The position numbers and the translations under genes are program-made. Under the pieces are notes generated by a model. It saw only the letters and a list, made by a program, of their open reading frames with translations, made no database searches and was not told the DNA's origin. A stretch of 27,878 nt of DNA from CAZRVH01 sp964608325 (lineage in GTDB: Bacteria; Patescibacteriota; Gracilibacteria; Peribacterales; Peribacteraceae): NCBI GenBank assembly GCA_964608325.1, contig CAZSMX010000012.1, forward strand, positions 1 to 27,878. The letters are read 5' to 3'. Of the stretch, positions 21,226-26,583 are shown in pieces (positions within the stretch are counted from its first letter, which is position 1; each line of letters begins with the position of its first letter).

Positions 21226-21241
21226 TTTATTGATCAATAAA
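21226..21241. promoter_or_regulatory. 16-bp perfect palindrome
   Basis: TTTATTGATCAATAAA, identical on both strands, in an AT-rich spacer downstream of the TMEM175-like gene and upstream of the M23 gene. Possibly a protein-binding site; no gene assigns it. Confidence 0.4.
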
Positions 21242-21257
21242 ATAGTTCTTATTTTTT

Positions 21258-21273
21258 GTTTATAATAAGGGCT
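21258..21273 (+). repeat. GGGCT intergenic repeat, copy a
   Basis: GTTTATAATAAGGGCT, one mismatch from copy b; lies 10 bp past the stop of the TMEM175-like gene. Confidence 0.5.
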
Positions 21274-21282
21274 GTATTCAAA

Positions 21283-21918
21283 TCAATGATCATCGTGCTC
21301 GTGGAGCAGTCGCGGTGTGATGTAGTACATGGGAACGATGACCATTGCCAGGGCGGAGGCGAGTGGGATGAAGGGGGCGATGGCCGTCGCAAGGCCGTAT
21401 AGCACGACGCCGATGAGGTTTCGCCGAAAGCCGCTCTTCTTTTGCTCATCCGATACGTGCGCATGCAGCATGCAGCCCGAGTAGAGCGCGTACCTACTCA
21501 TGAAGAGGAAGAACAATGCGGCCATGAACAATACGAAGTTGTAGACCATCAGTACGCCGGGGATCATTGGGTTTTGGGCCAGGAATGCCGTTGTGAATGG
21601 GATGAGGGCAAGCCAGAAGAGCAGGATGTTGTTGTACCAAAGCAAGCGTCCGTCCGTCCGGCTGAGTTCATGGAAGAAGTGATGGTGGTTCACCCAGAAG
21701 ACGGAGAGCGTCAGGAAGCTGAAAGCGAAGGCGATGAGATTCGGACCAATGCTTCCAATGGCATGCAGCACGCCTTCAATCGAAGGGTCATCGAGGTGGG
21801 GGACATGGAGTTCGAGGACGAGGAGCGTGATGATAATCGCGATCACGGCGTCGCTGTAGATTTCCATGCGAGTAGTGTCGCTGACAGTGGAATCGTTTTT
21901 GCGTGAGAAGAGTTTCAT
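21283..21918 (-). CDS. TMEM175/DUF1211 family potassium channel-like protein
   Basis: A 211-aa protein with six TM helices. The first helix carries RMEIYSDAVIAIIITLLVLEL (the R-x-x-x-F/Y-SD-x-x-x-A signature whose Ile/Leu rings form the K+ selectivity gate) and helix 3-4 carries FLTLSVFWVNHHHFF (W-x-NHH). Bacterial members are tetrameric potassium-selective channels with one six-helix repeat. The start at 21918 is 6 nt after TATACT (21930-21925). The gene is bracketed by two direct copies of a GGGCT repeat, in AT-rich spacers. Confidence 0.92.
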   Translation of the reverse strand: MKLFSRKNDSTVSDTTRMEIYSDAVIAIIITLLVLELHVPHLDDPSIEGVLHAIGSIGPNLIAFAFSFLTLSVFWVNHHHFFHELSRTDGRLLWYNNILLFWLALIPFTTAFLAQNPMIPGVLMVYNFVLFMAALFFLFMSRYALYSGCMLHAHVSDEQKKSGFRRNLIGVVLYGLATAIAPFIPLASALAMVIVPMYYITPRLLHEHDDH

Positions 21919-21924
21919 GCATTC

Positions 21925-21930
21925 AGTATA
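21925..21930 (-). promoter_or_regulatory. -10 box of the TMEM175-like gene
   Basis: TATACT on the minus strand, 6 nt before the ATG at 21918. Confidence 0.55.
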
Positions 21931-21989
21931 GCAAGCGTATCCGTAATTATTGCAGGGATAATTGAATAATTAATAAGAACGGTTTTTAT

Positions 21990-22005
21990 GTTTTTAATAA
22001 GGGCT
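21990..22005 (+). repeat. GGGCT intergenic repeat, copy b
   Basis: GTTTTTAATAAGGGCT followed by AAATGAAAATA, a tail shared with copy c. It lies between the TMEM175-like and ArsR genes. Confidence 0.5.
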
Positions 22006-22064
22006 AAATGAAAATAATGAAATAATAATTACATGCATTTTGTATAAAAAAATAGTTCATAATG

Positions 22065-22340
22065 TCACCCTAAGTTCTGCGGTGGTGTGAACAAGGTTTG
22101 GATCTCTTGCAGGACCACATCGAAAAGAGCGGTATTGAGTGCGTACCAAATGAATCGGCCCCTGCGCTCCGACCGGACCAAGTCCGCGCGCTTCAGGATA
22201 TCCAGGTGGTGGCTGAGGGTGGCACCGGTGACGTTCAGGTTGAGCCGGATCTCGGACACGTTCATGGCACGGGTGCGAAGCAGCGCCAGGATGAAGCGTC
22301 TTTGTTTGTCTGCCAGTGCTGGAAAAACTAAGTCGTACAT
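22065..22340 (-). CDS. ArsR-family winged-helix regulator
   Basis: A 91-aa regulator from the ATG at 22340: FPALADKQRRFILALLRTRAMNVSEI, NVTGATLSHHLDILKRADLVRSERRGRFIWYALN, the ArsR fold with recognition helix S-H-H-L. No Cys pair of the metal-sensing alpha3 type (ELCVCD) is present, so it may sense something other than arsenic or use no metal. The frame is open to 22427 but that extension crosses the AT-rich promoter and palindrome. AATTAT (22352-22347) lies 6 nt before the start and TTGATA (22376-22371) 18 nt further. Its target may be itself or the divergent small gene at 22513. Confidence 0.88.
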   Translation of the reverse strand: MYDLVFPALADKQRRFILALLRTRAMNVSEIRLNLNVTGATLSHHLDILKRADLVRSERRGRFIWYALNTALFDVVLQEIQTLFTPPQNLG

Positions 22341-22346
22341 ACTTCG

Positions 22347-22376
22347 ATAATTAGATATATGTCTAAATAATATCAA
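22347..22376 (-). promoter_or_regulatory. Promoter and operator of the ArsR-type gene
   Basis: Minus strand: TTGATA (22376-22371), 18-nt spacer, AATTAT (22352-22347), 6 nt to the ATG. The near-perfect palindrome TTAGATATATGTCTAA (22351-22366, two mismatching positions) fills the spacer, fitting autorepression. Confidence 0.5.
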
Positions 22377-22497
22377 AGAATTTTGAGAACCGCAAGTGAA
22401 CGCCATAAACAACATTATTAGTATCATTGTGACAATACGATGATACGGATCATGCGTTTTGAACTATTTCCCTGTAATTGCTAAAAATACTAAATTA

Positions 22498-22506
22498 TGT
22501 TATAAT
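22498..22506 (+). promoter_or_regulatory. Extended -10 promoter of the small gene at 22513
   Basis: TGTTATAAT, 6 nt before the ATG at 22513. Confidence 0.6.
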
Positions 22507-22512
22507 AATTAC

Positions 22513-22815
22513 ATGAAAACAAACATCCCTTCATTCTGGAAGCAGCAGGTGAGTCTGCCCGTTGCCGCGATGGTCATGGCCATCAGCGTCGTTACGACAC
22601 TTGCTGTTTTTGAGCATCAGACAGGGCTTCCTGCCTCTATTCGCTCCAATCCCATGTACGGCTCTTTGCCGGTACATTCCGCTGCGCCGACCCCGGTGAT
22701 CCGCAGGGCGGCGTCCACGTCTTCCATTTCCAGCAAATCCCCCAGCGCCCTTCGCCGCTTGCGTAAGCGTGTCATCAACCACAGGGCTGCCAGCGCATCG
22801 TCCAGAACACGCTGA
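22513..22815 (+). CDS. Small single-pass membrane protein, unknown
   Basis: A 100-aa protein: a basic N-terminus, one TM helix (about 13-33, VSLPVAAMVMAISVVTTLAV), then a Ser/Ala/Pro-rich linker and a strongly basic tail (ALRRLRKRVINHRAASASSR). With N-in topology the basic tail would be outside, perhaps binding wall polymers or DNA. No family recognised. The start is set by TGTTATAAT 6 nt upstream; the frame is open for 18 further codons, which would overlap the promoter. Confidence 0.65.
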   Translation: MKTNIPSFWKQQVSLPVAAMVMAISVVTTLAVFEHQTGLPASIRSNPMYGSLPVHSAAPTPVIRRAASTSSISSKSPSALRRLRKRVINHRAASASSRTR

Positions 22816-22842
22816 TTCGGCAATTCAGAAGCTATCCTATAA

Positions 22843-22870
22843 TTGACATATAGTGATATTATTTTATAAT
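22843..22870 (+). promoter_or_regulatory. Consensus promoter of the Gfo/Idh/MocA gene
   Basis: TTGACA (22843-22848), 16-nt spacer, TATAAT (22865-22870): both hexamers perfect. The transcription start is expected near 22877, leaving about 73 nt of leader. Confidence 0.85.
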
Positions 22871-22871
22871 A

Positions 22872-22917
22872 TACCCAAGCTGCAATCGTAAGAATCGTTC
22901 TTACACAGCATTGGGTA
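22872..22917 (+). promoter_or_regulatory. Nested dyad in the leader of the Gfo/Idh/MocA gene
   Basis: Three nested inverted repeats: TACCCAA/TTGGGTA (22872-22878, 22911-22917), GCTG/CAGC (22879-22882, 22906-22909) and GTAAGAA/TTCTTAC (22888-22894, 22898-22904). As RNA this is a long interrupted hairpin at the 5' end; as DNA the inner GTAAGAATCGTTCTTAC is a 17-bp operator-like palindrome. It is not a recognised riboswitch. Confidence 0.65.
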
Positions 22918-22949
22918 CGGTTTAGAAACTCGTTAGAAGGAGAGTGCGC

Positions 22950-24035
22950 GTGAGCACGGAGACGACTACCAAAAAGATTGCGTTGATCGGAATGGGTCAG
23001 ATGGGCCATTACTATGCGCCTATTTTGGTCCGAAACATGGGTATCGATGCCGAATCGATCGTGCTGTACGACGTCAGGCCGGAAGCGATGGTGTTTTCCC
23101 TTGAAGAACTGAAGAAGGCGCCCGAACTCGAAGGAATCCGTAAGGCGGCAAGCCTCTCGGAAGCCCTGGAAGGTGCCCACATCGCCTTTAATCTGACCAA
23201 CAGCCCGTCGCATCTCGACGTTCTGAAGGCCATGATCGCGGCGAAAGTGCAGTACATCTTCGCCGAAAAGCCGATCGTTCCCGTCGAAGACCTGAGCGCA
23301 TGCATGGCATTGGACTTCGGAGACACCGAAGTCATCGCCGGCTTCGTCATCAACTTCTCGGGCGCGGTCGATGCGCTGTTGAAGCGGATGGAGCGGGAGC
23401 GTTTGTACGTCGCGGAATGCGTCGTACGCTGGGGAAAGAACCGCCGGAACGAATCCCGTCCTACGGCCGGGGTTGTGGACGACGAAATGCCCCACGGCTT
23501 GGAACTCTTCCGGCTGGTGGGCGGGTCGTTCGACGATTATGAAGTCCGTTCCATCATCGGACATCAGCCTTTTGCCAATCCGGACGTGCAACTACGTGCG
23601 ATGGCCTTGGATCCGTCGTTCGTGTTGCATCCTCCGGCCACGGCACAGGTATTCGCGCAGGTCGATGACGAGAACAACCAGTCCTCGCTCATGATGGATA
23701 TTTCCTACGTTCGCGACGATCAGGTCCGGGAGGTCACGTTTTTCCTTGAAGACCGACTGTCGGCCGATGCGCATATCACCGCCAAGCTGACGTTCGATAC
23801 GAATATCGGCGACGGAAAGAAGGGTGACGTGCTCGAATTCGGCCCGATCGACGGGGAGTTGGAACGCTATGTATTCACGACCAACAAGCTCCTGGACATG
23901 ATGCAAAGCTTCTTCGCCTTCACCAGCGGCGCCGAACGCGACAAGCGCCTCACCAACTTCGGCGAGGCCATCGGTAACATTTGCTTCGCAGAGCGAGTTT
24001 CGAAGAGTGGCCGTCTCGGCGGCAAAAACTCGTAA
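22950..24035 (+). CDS. Gfo/Idh/MocA-family oxidoreductase
   Basis: A 361-aa NAD(P)-dependent oxidoreductase-like protein. N-terminal Rossmann fold: IALIGMGQMGHYYAP (GxGxxG, about 11-25), acidic residue after the second strand (VLYDVRP), SPSHLDV (about 90) and the family's AEKPIVP motif (about 108-114). The C-terminal alpha/beta domain (about 130-355) has DDEMPHGLELFRLVGG with a His at the catalytic position. The family acts on sugars or related polyols; substrate unknown. Start GTG at 22950, because AAGGAG (22937-22942) is 7 nt upstream; the in-frame GTG at 22944 would be only 1 nt from it. Consensus promoter and terminator on both sides make it a strongly expressed single-gene unit. Confidence 0.9.
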   Translation: MSTETTTKKIALIGMGQMGHYYAPILVRNMGIDAESIVLYDVRPEAMVFSLEELKKAPELEGIRKAASLSEALEGAHIAFNLTNSPSHLDVLKAMIAAKVQYIFAEKPIVPVEDLSACMALDFGDTEVIAGFVINFSGAVDALLKRMERERLYVAECVVRWGKNRRNESRPTAGVVDDEMPHGLELFRLVGGSFDDYEVRSIIGHQPFANPDVQLRAMALDPSFVLHPPATAQVFAQVDDENNQSSLMMDISYVRDDQVREVTFFLEDRLSADAHITAKLTFDTNIGDGKKGDVLEFGPIDGELERYVFTTNKLLDMMQSFFAFTSGAERDKRLTNFGEAIGNICFAERVSKSGRLGGKNS

Positions 24036-24072
24036 TAACAACCCAATGCTGACACTTCGTTGCAGCAACAAG

Positions 24073-24106
24073 CCTAAGGGGGTTCCATTCCCCCTTAGGA
24101 TTTTTT
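24073..24106 (+). terminator. Intrinsic terminator after the Gfo/Idh/MocA gene
   Basis: CCTAAGGGGG (24073-24082) and CCCCCTTAGG (24090-24099), a perfect 10-bp stem with a 7-nt loop, then ATTTTTT. Confidence 0.95.
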
Positions 24107-24119
24107 ACATACAGTTTTT

Positions 24120-24148
24120 TTGACAATGCTTGCTTCGTGGCCGATCAT
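24120..24148 (+). promoter_or_regulatory. Promoter of the Gmad2 lipoprotein gene
   Basis: TTGACA (24120-24125), 17-nt spacer, GATCAT (24143-24148), 7 nt to the ATG at 24156. The TTG of the -35 also opens a longer reading frame, which is therefore not the start. Confidence 0.6.
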
Positions 24149-24155
24149 GGGACGC

Positions 24156-24614
24156 ATGACCACCTCCACCCTCGCCAAAGTACTGCTTCTCGGAATGACG
24201 ATCTCCCTCGCGGCCTGCGCGCCTATGGGCGGCACCGGCGGATCCTCATCGTCTTCCTCCTCGGCCGCGTCGTCCGTCCAGGCTTATGCGGACATGATCC
24301 AGGTGACCTCTCCTACGCCTAACGCCTCCGTCTCCAAGTCCCAGCCCCTGGTCGTCACCGGCCGCGCGGTGGGTCCTTGGTATTTCGAAGCCAGCTTCCC
24401 CGTGAAGCTGCTCGACAGTAACGGCAACGTCCTTGCCGAAGCGCCCGCGCAAGCCCAGGGCGACTGGATGACGACGGATTTCGTGCCCTTCCAAGTGGTT
24501 CTTGCCTTTAGCACGAGCGACACGAGCGGCACATTGGTGCTTCGCAACGACAATCCGTCCGGAGAGCCTGTCAACGACAAGAGCATCTCCATCCCGGTCA
24601 CGTTCGTTCCGTAA
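24156..24614 (+). CDS. Gmad2 immunoglobulin-like domain lipoprotein
   Basis: A 152-aa protein: lipoprotein signal with lipobox LAAC (Cys21), a Ser-rich linker (about 25-40), then a Gmad2-type beta-sandwich (about 46-150): IQVTSPTPNASV, PLVVTGRAVGPWYFEASFPV, LLDSNGNVLAEAPA, DWMTTDFVPFQVVLAF and GTLVLRNDNPSGEP. Gmad2 domains occur in spore-germination and cell-surface proteins as adhesion or scaffold modules. The start at 24156 is set by the promoter spacing and gives a normal signal length. Convergent with the SLH gene, whose coding region holds this gene's terminator. Confidence 0.88.
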   Translation: MTTSTLAKVLLLGMTISLAACAPMGGTGGSSSSSSSAASSVQAYADMIQVTSPTPNASVSKSQPLVVTGRAVGPWYFEASFPVKLLDSNGNVLAEAPAQAQGDWMTTDFVPFQVVLAFSTSDTSGTLVLRNDNPSGEPVNDKSISIPVTFVP

Positions 24615-24617
24615 TCC

Positions 24618-25550
24618 TTAGTAGATCCACGCGGGATACGAGCGGGCTGATGAACTCTGTTGACTCGAAGCCGCGGATGATGCCGCGGCTTTTTGCTGAC
24701 CGCCCGTGTACGTTCCCGTGCTGCTTGCTCCGCCGGAGCGGATCACTTTCGCAGGCGTTCTGCGGGGCGGCGAGAAGCGGCGTGTCCAATCAGCCTGGAG
24801 TACGGAGAGCGGCGTGGTCGTACGGTTCGTGATGTGGCCGTCCAGGCGGTCCAGGATCTCCCCTGCCACGACACGCGTCATGCGCTGGTCGAACGTCCGT
24901 ACGGACTCGGGAATGGCTCCCTGGGCATCCAGGGTGCGCACGTAGACATCGAACCAGGGGTTGGAGGTCGCGGCGGCCACGTCCGGCCAGGGGTGCAGCG
25001 CGTAGGCGCGGGAAATCATCTTGGATGCCTCGGCGAAGCTGACGGGGGCATTCGGGCGGAAGGAACCGTCCCCATAGCCGCGGATGATGCCGTTTTGGAA
25101 GGCGACACAGATTTCCTTGCCGTATGCGTGGGTTGTCGGGACGTCGGTGAAGACCAAGGTGAATTCCGGCGGAAGTTCCGATGCCAGGGACCAGTAGCAC
25201 GTATCGATGGTGACGTCGTTGTAGAGCCTATGGACGATCATGCTGACGAATCCGGCGCGGGTTTCGGGCAGAGTAGCTTCCATGGCGGCCCTTTCCTCCG
25301 CCGTCGGTTCCGCCTTCGGCACGACTTTTACACGCAGCGGAGGAGTGACGTATTTCGTGGATTCCACGGATTCGGCCGAAGAGCTTTGTCCGCCCATCTC
25401 GCTGATCGCAGATGTCGAAGAGGACGAAACGGCGCTGGAGGCAGAAGATCTGTTTGGAAAGGCGAAGTCATCGATCGAACGCGCGGACGCTGCCGGTACG
25501 AGGGCGACGAATGCGACGGATAGTCCAACGAGGCGCAGCGGGAGTTTCAT
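24618..25550 (-). CDS. Secreted SLH-domain protein
   Basis: A 310-aa protein. Signal peptide about 1-23 (MKLPLRLVGLSVAFVALVPA), a Ser-rich linker (about 34-65), then an S-layer-homology region (about 125-190): FTDVP, YGKEICVAFQNGIIRGYGDG, SFRPNAPVSFAEASKMISRA. A second, weaker SLH-like unit follows (WFDVYVRTLDAQGAIPES...FDQRMTRVVAGEILDRL). The C-terminus is rich in Ser/Ala/Gln. SLH domains anchor proteins to pyruvylated wall polysaccharide or the S-layer. The start at 25550 is chosen because it begins the signal peptide; the frame is open upstream for 41 codons. The dyad AGTACG-CAAT-CGTACT (25568-25583) lies 18 bp upstream. Confidence 0.9.
   Translation of the reverse strand: MKLPLRLVGLSVAFVALVPAASARSIDDFAFPNRSSASSAVSSSSTSAISEMGGQSSSAESVESTKYVTPPLRVKVVPKAEPTAEERAAMEATLPETRAGFVSMIVHRLYNDVTIDTCYWSLASELPPEFTLVFTDVPTTHAYGKEICVAFQNGIIRGYGDGSFRPNAPVSFAEASKMISRAYALHPWPDVAAATSNPWFDVYVRTLDAQGAIPESVRTFDQRMTRVVAGEILDRLDGHITNRTTTPLSVLQADWTRRFSPPRRTPAKVIRSGGASSTGTYTGGQQKAAASSAASSQQSSSARSYPAWIY
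24669..24694 (+). terminator. Terminator of the Gmad2 gene inside the SLH coding region
   Basis: AGCCGCGG (24669-24676) and CCGCGGCT (24683-24690), 8-bp perfect stem, then TTTT (24691-24694) on the plus strand, 55 nt after the Gmad2 stop. On the minus strand these bases encode the Ala/Ser-rich tail of the SLH protein. Confidence 0.8.
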
Positions 25551-25567
25551 GGATGTGGAGGAATGAA

Positions 25568-25583
25568 AGTACGCAATCGTACT
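25568..25583. promoter_or_regulatory. Inverted repeat upstream of the SLH gene
   Basis: AGTACG-CAAT-CGTACT, 6-bp perfect arms, 18 bp before the SLH start; overlaps a possible -10 (TACGAT on the minus strand). A second dyad, ATGGAAA/TTTCCAT, lies at 25660-25681. Operator role is a guess. Confidence 0.35.
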
Positions 25584-25700
25584 CAAGAATGCGAAACCAT
25601 GTAAAGCGCGCGTGATCAAAGCGTGTGTTCTGCTAGCGAAAAACCCGTCTTCAGAATGTATGGAAAACATCACATTTCCATGTTCGATGGCGCAATTTTC

Positions 25701-25717
25701 GTATTCATTATTTGTTC
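25701..25717. repeat. 17-bp GAAC-type dyad, copy 6
   Basis: GTATTCATTATTTGTTC, two mismatches from copies 1 and 2. It lies 10 bp before GGGCT repeat copy c in the AT-rich spacer between the SLH gene and the small gene at 25818. Confidence 0.5.
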
Positions 25718-25726
25718 ATTACATTT

Positions 25727-25742
25727 GTTTTCAAATAGGGCT
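25727..25742 (+). repeat. GGGCT intergenic repeat, copy c
   Basis: GTTTTCAAATAGGGCT, then after 7 extra bases AAATGAAAATA as in copy b. Confidence 0.45.
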
Positions 25743-25802
25743 GAACACGAAATGAAAATATATAAAATAGATGAAAAAATAGGCAGGGGATCGGCCGCTG
25801 GG

Positions 25803-25808
25803 TAGAAT
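25803..25808 (+). promoter_or_regulatory. -10 box of the small gene at 25818
   Basis: TAGAAT, 9 nt before the ATG at 25818. Confidence 0.4.
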
Positions 25809-25817
25809 GCGGACACT

Positions 25818-26027
25818 ATGAATCCTCCCCCTATGGACAACCAGGACATCCAGCAGAAATGCGAAGCGTTCCTCCGCGAACTAGGCGTGCCGGGCTTCAT
25901 CATCTTCGGATGGCAGAAGGATGACCAGGCGTTCGGCGTCGTTTCCTCCTTCCACGAAATGCCGGTCAACGCGGCAGTGAAAGGGATGACCTGGGCGCTC
26001 AACGACTTCGCGGCGAAGAGTTTGTGA
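25818..26027 (+). CDS. Small hypothetical protein, 69 aa
   Basis: Not recognised. Short soluble protein with an N-terminal helix (NQDIQQKCEAFLRELG), a central strand pair (GFIIFGWQKDDQAFGVVSS) and a C-terminal helix (NAAVKGMTWALNDFAAKSL). GC-rich codons match the chromosome, unlike the AT-rich spacer before and the S23 element after. TAGAAT lies 9 nt upstream; no Shine-Dalgarno site. The alpha-beta-beta-alpha layout and good coding composition make it a likely real gene. Confidence 0.65.
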   Translation: MNPPPMDNQDIQQKCEAFLRELGVPGFIIFGWQKDDQAFGVVSSFHEMPVNAAVKGMTWALNDFAAKSL

Positions 26028-26037
26028 CGAGGTGGGT

Positions 26038-26060
26038 TTGTAGCTTCGTTAGCTTCCTTA
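26038..26060 (+). repeat. Left inverted repeat of the S23 element
   Basis: TTG-T-AGCTTCGTTAGCTTC-C-TTA: 21 of 23 positions are complementary to the right copy at 26554-26576, including an unbroken 15-nt core. The core itself repeats AGCTTC twice. Confidence 0.75.
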
Positions 26061-26181
26061 GGATGTTCTATTAATGCGCAGGACTGTGCATGTCTTTTGT
26101 TTGAGCCATAAAACGCGTGGTTATTTTCGAGGATGGGGTATTAATCTTTATTGCAGCCGTTGCATGTCGAAAAATAGGTGC

Positions 26182-26556
26182 ATGAATACGATGCCTGTTG
26201 TGACGCATAAAAGTCTTATTGTCTGGCAAAGATCGATGCAGTTGGTTATTGCAATGTATGAATTAACCGATCAATTTCCGGATGAGGAAAAATTCGGGTT
26301 AGTTTCACAAATGCGTAGGGCGGCAGTATCCATTCCGTCAAACATAGCCGAGGGAAGAAGGCGCGGTACGAAGAAAAATTTTCTCTCCTTTTTAAGGATT
26401 GCGTATGGTTCAGGATCGGAACTTGAAACGCAGATCGAGATCTCGAAGGCTCTGCGTAAAACAAAGCAGCTCGATTATAAACAAGTGGAAACTCTGCTCA
26501 ATGAGGTCATGCGAATGTTGAATAGCATGCTCAGGCATATGAATCCGTCTCATTAA
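26182..26556 (+). CDS. Four-helix-bundle protein (23S rRNA intervening-sequence S23 family)
   Basis: A 124-aa protein of the S23/IVP four-helix-bundle family: HKSLIVWQRSMQLVIAMYEL (helix 1 with L-x-VWQ), FPDEEKFGLVSQMRRAAVSI (F-P-x-EE-x-x-GL-x-x-Q-x-RRA-x-S-I-x-x-N-I-AEG signature, continuing PSNIAEGRRR), then FLSFLRIAYGSGSELETQIEI (A-x-GS-x-x-EL-E-T). Family members are classically encoded in insertions in 23S rRNA and by related diversity-generating-retroelement accessory genes (Avd). This copy lies outside rRNA, between inverted repeats. It is more AT-rich than its neighbours. Start uncertain: ATG at 26164, 26182 or 26191; 26182 has AGG 4 nt upstream. The TAA stop is within the right repeat. 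Confidence 0.9.
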   Translation: MNTMPVVTHKSLIVWQRSMQLVIAMYELTDQFPDEEKFGLVSQMRRAAVSIPSNIAEGRRRGTKKNFLSFLRIAYGSGSELETQIEISKALRKTKQLDYKQVETLLNEVMRMLNSMLRHMNPSH

Positions 26557-26576
26557 TGAAGCTAACGAAGCTCCAA
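26554..26576 (-). repeat. Right inverted repeat of the S23 element
   Basis: Minus-strand reading TTG-G-AGCTTCGTTAGCTTC-A-TTA, matching the left copy at 21 of 23 positions. It includes the S23 stop codon and ends 7 bp before the holin-like gene's stop. Confidence 0.75.
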
Positions 26577-26583
26577 CAACTCC

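Noticed and set aside
22042..22058. Seventh copy of the 17-bp dyad (GTATAAAAAAATAGTTC)
   Set aside because: Matches partly through A-runs only and lies downstream of the ArsR gene, so chance similarity is likely.
24120..24155. TTG start of the Gmad2 gene at 24120
   Set aside because: TTGACA there is a consensus -35 box, and the ATG at 24156 gives a normal lipoprotein signal.
7139..25742. Integron or gene-cassette array, since several small genes (DUF1697, VOC, YdeI, GNAT) resemble typical cassette cargo
   Set aside because: No integrase and no attC-like sites; genes lie on both strands with their own promoters.
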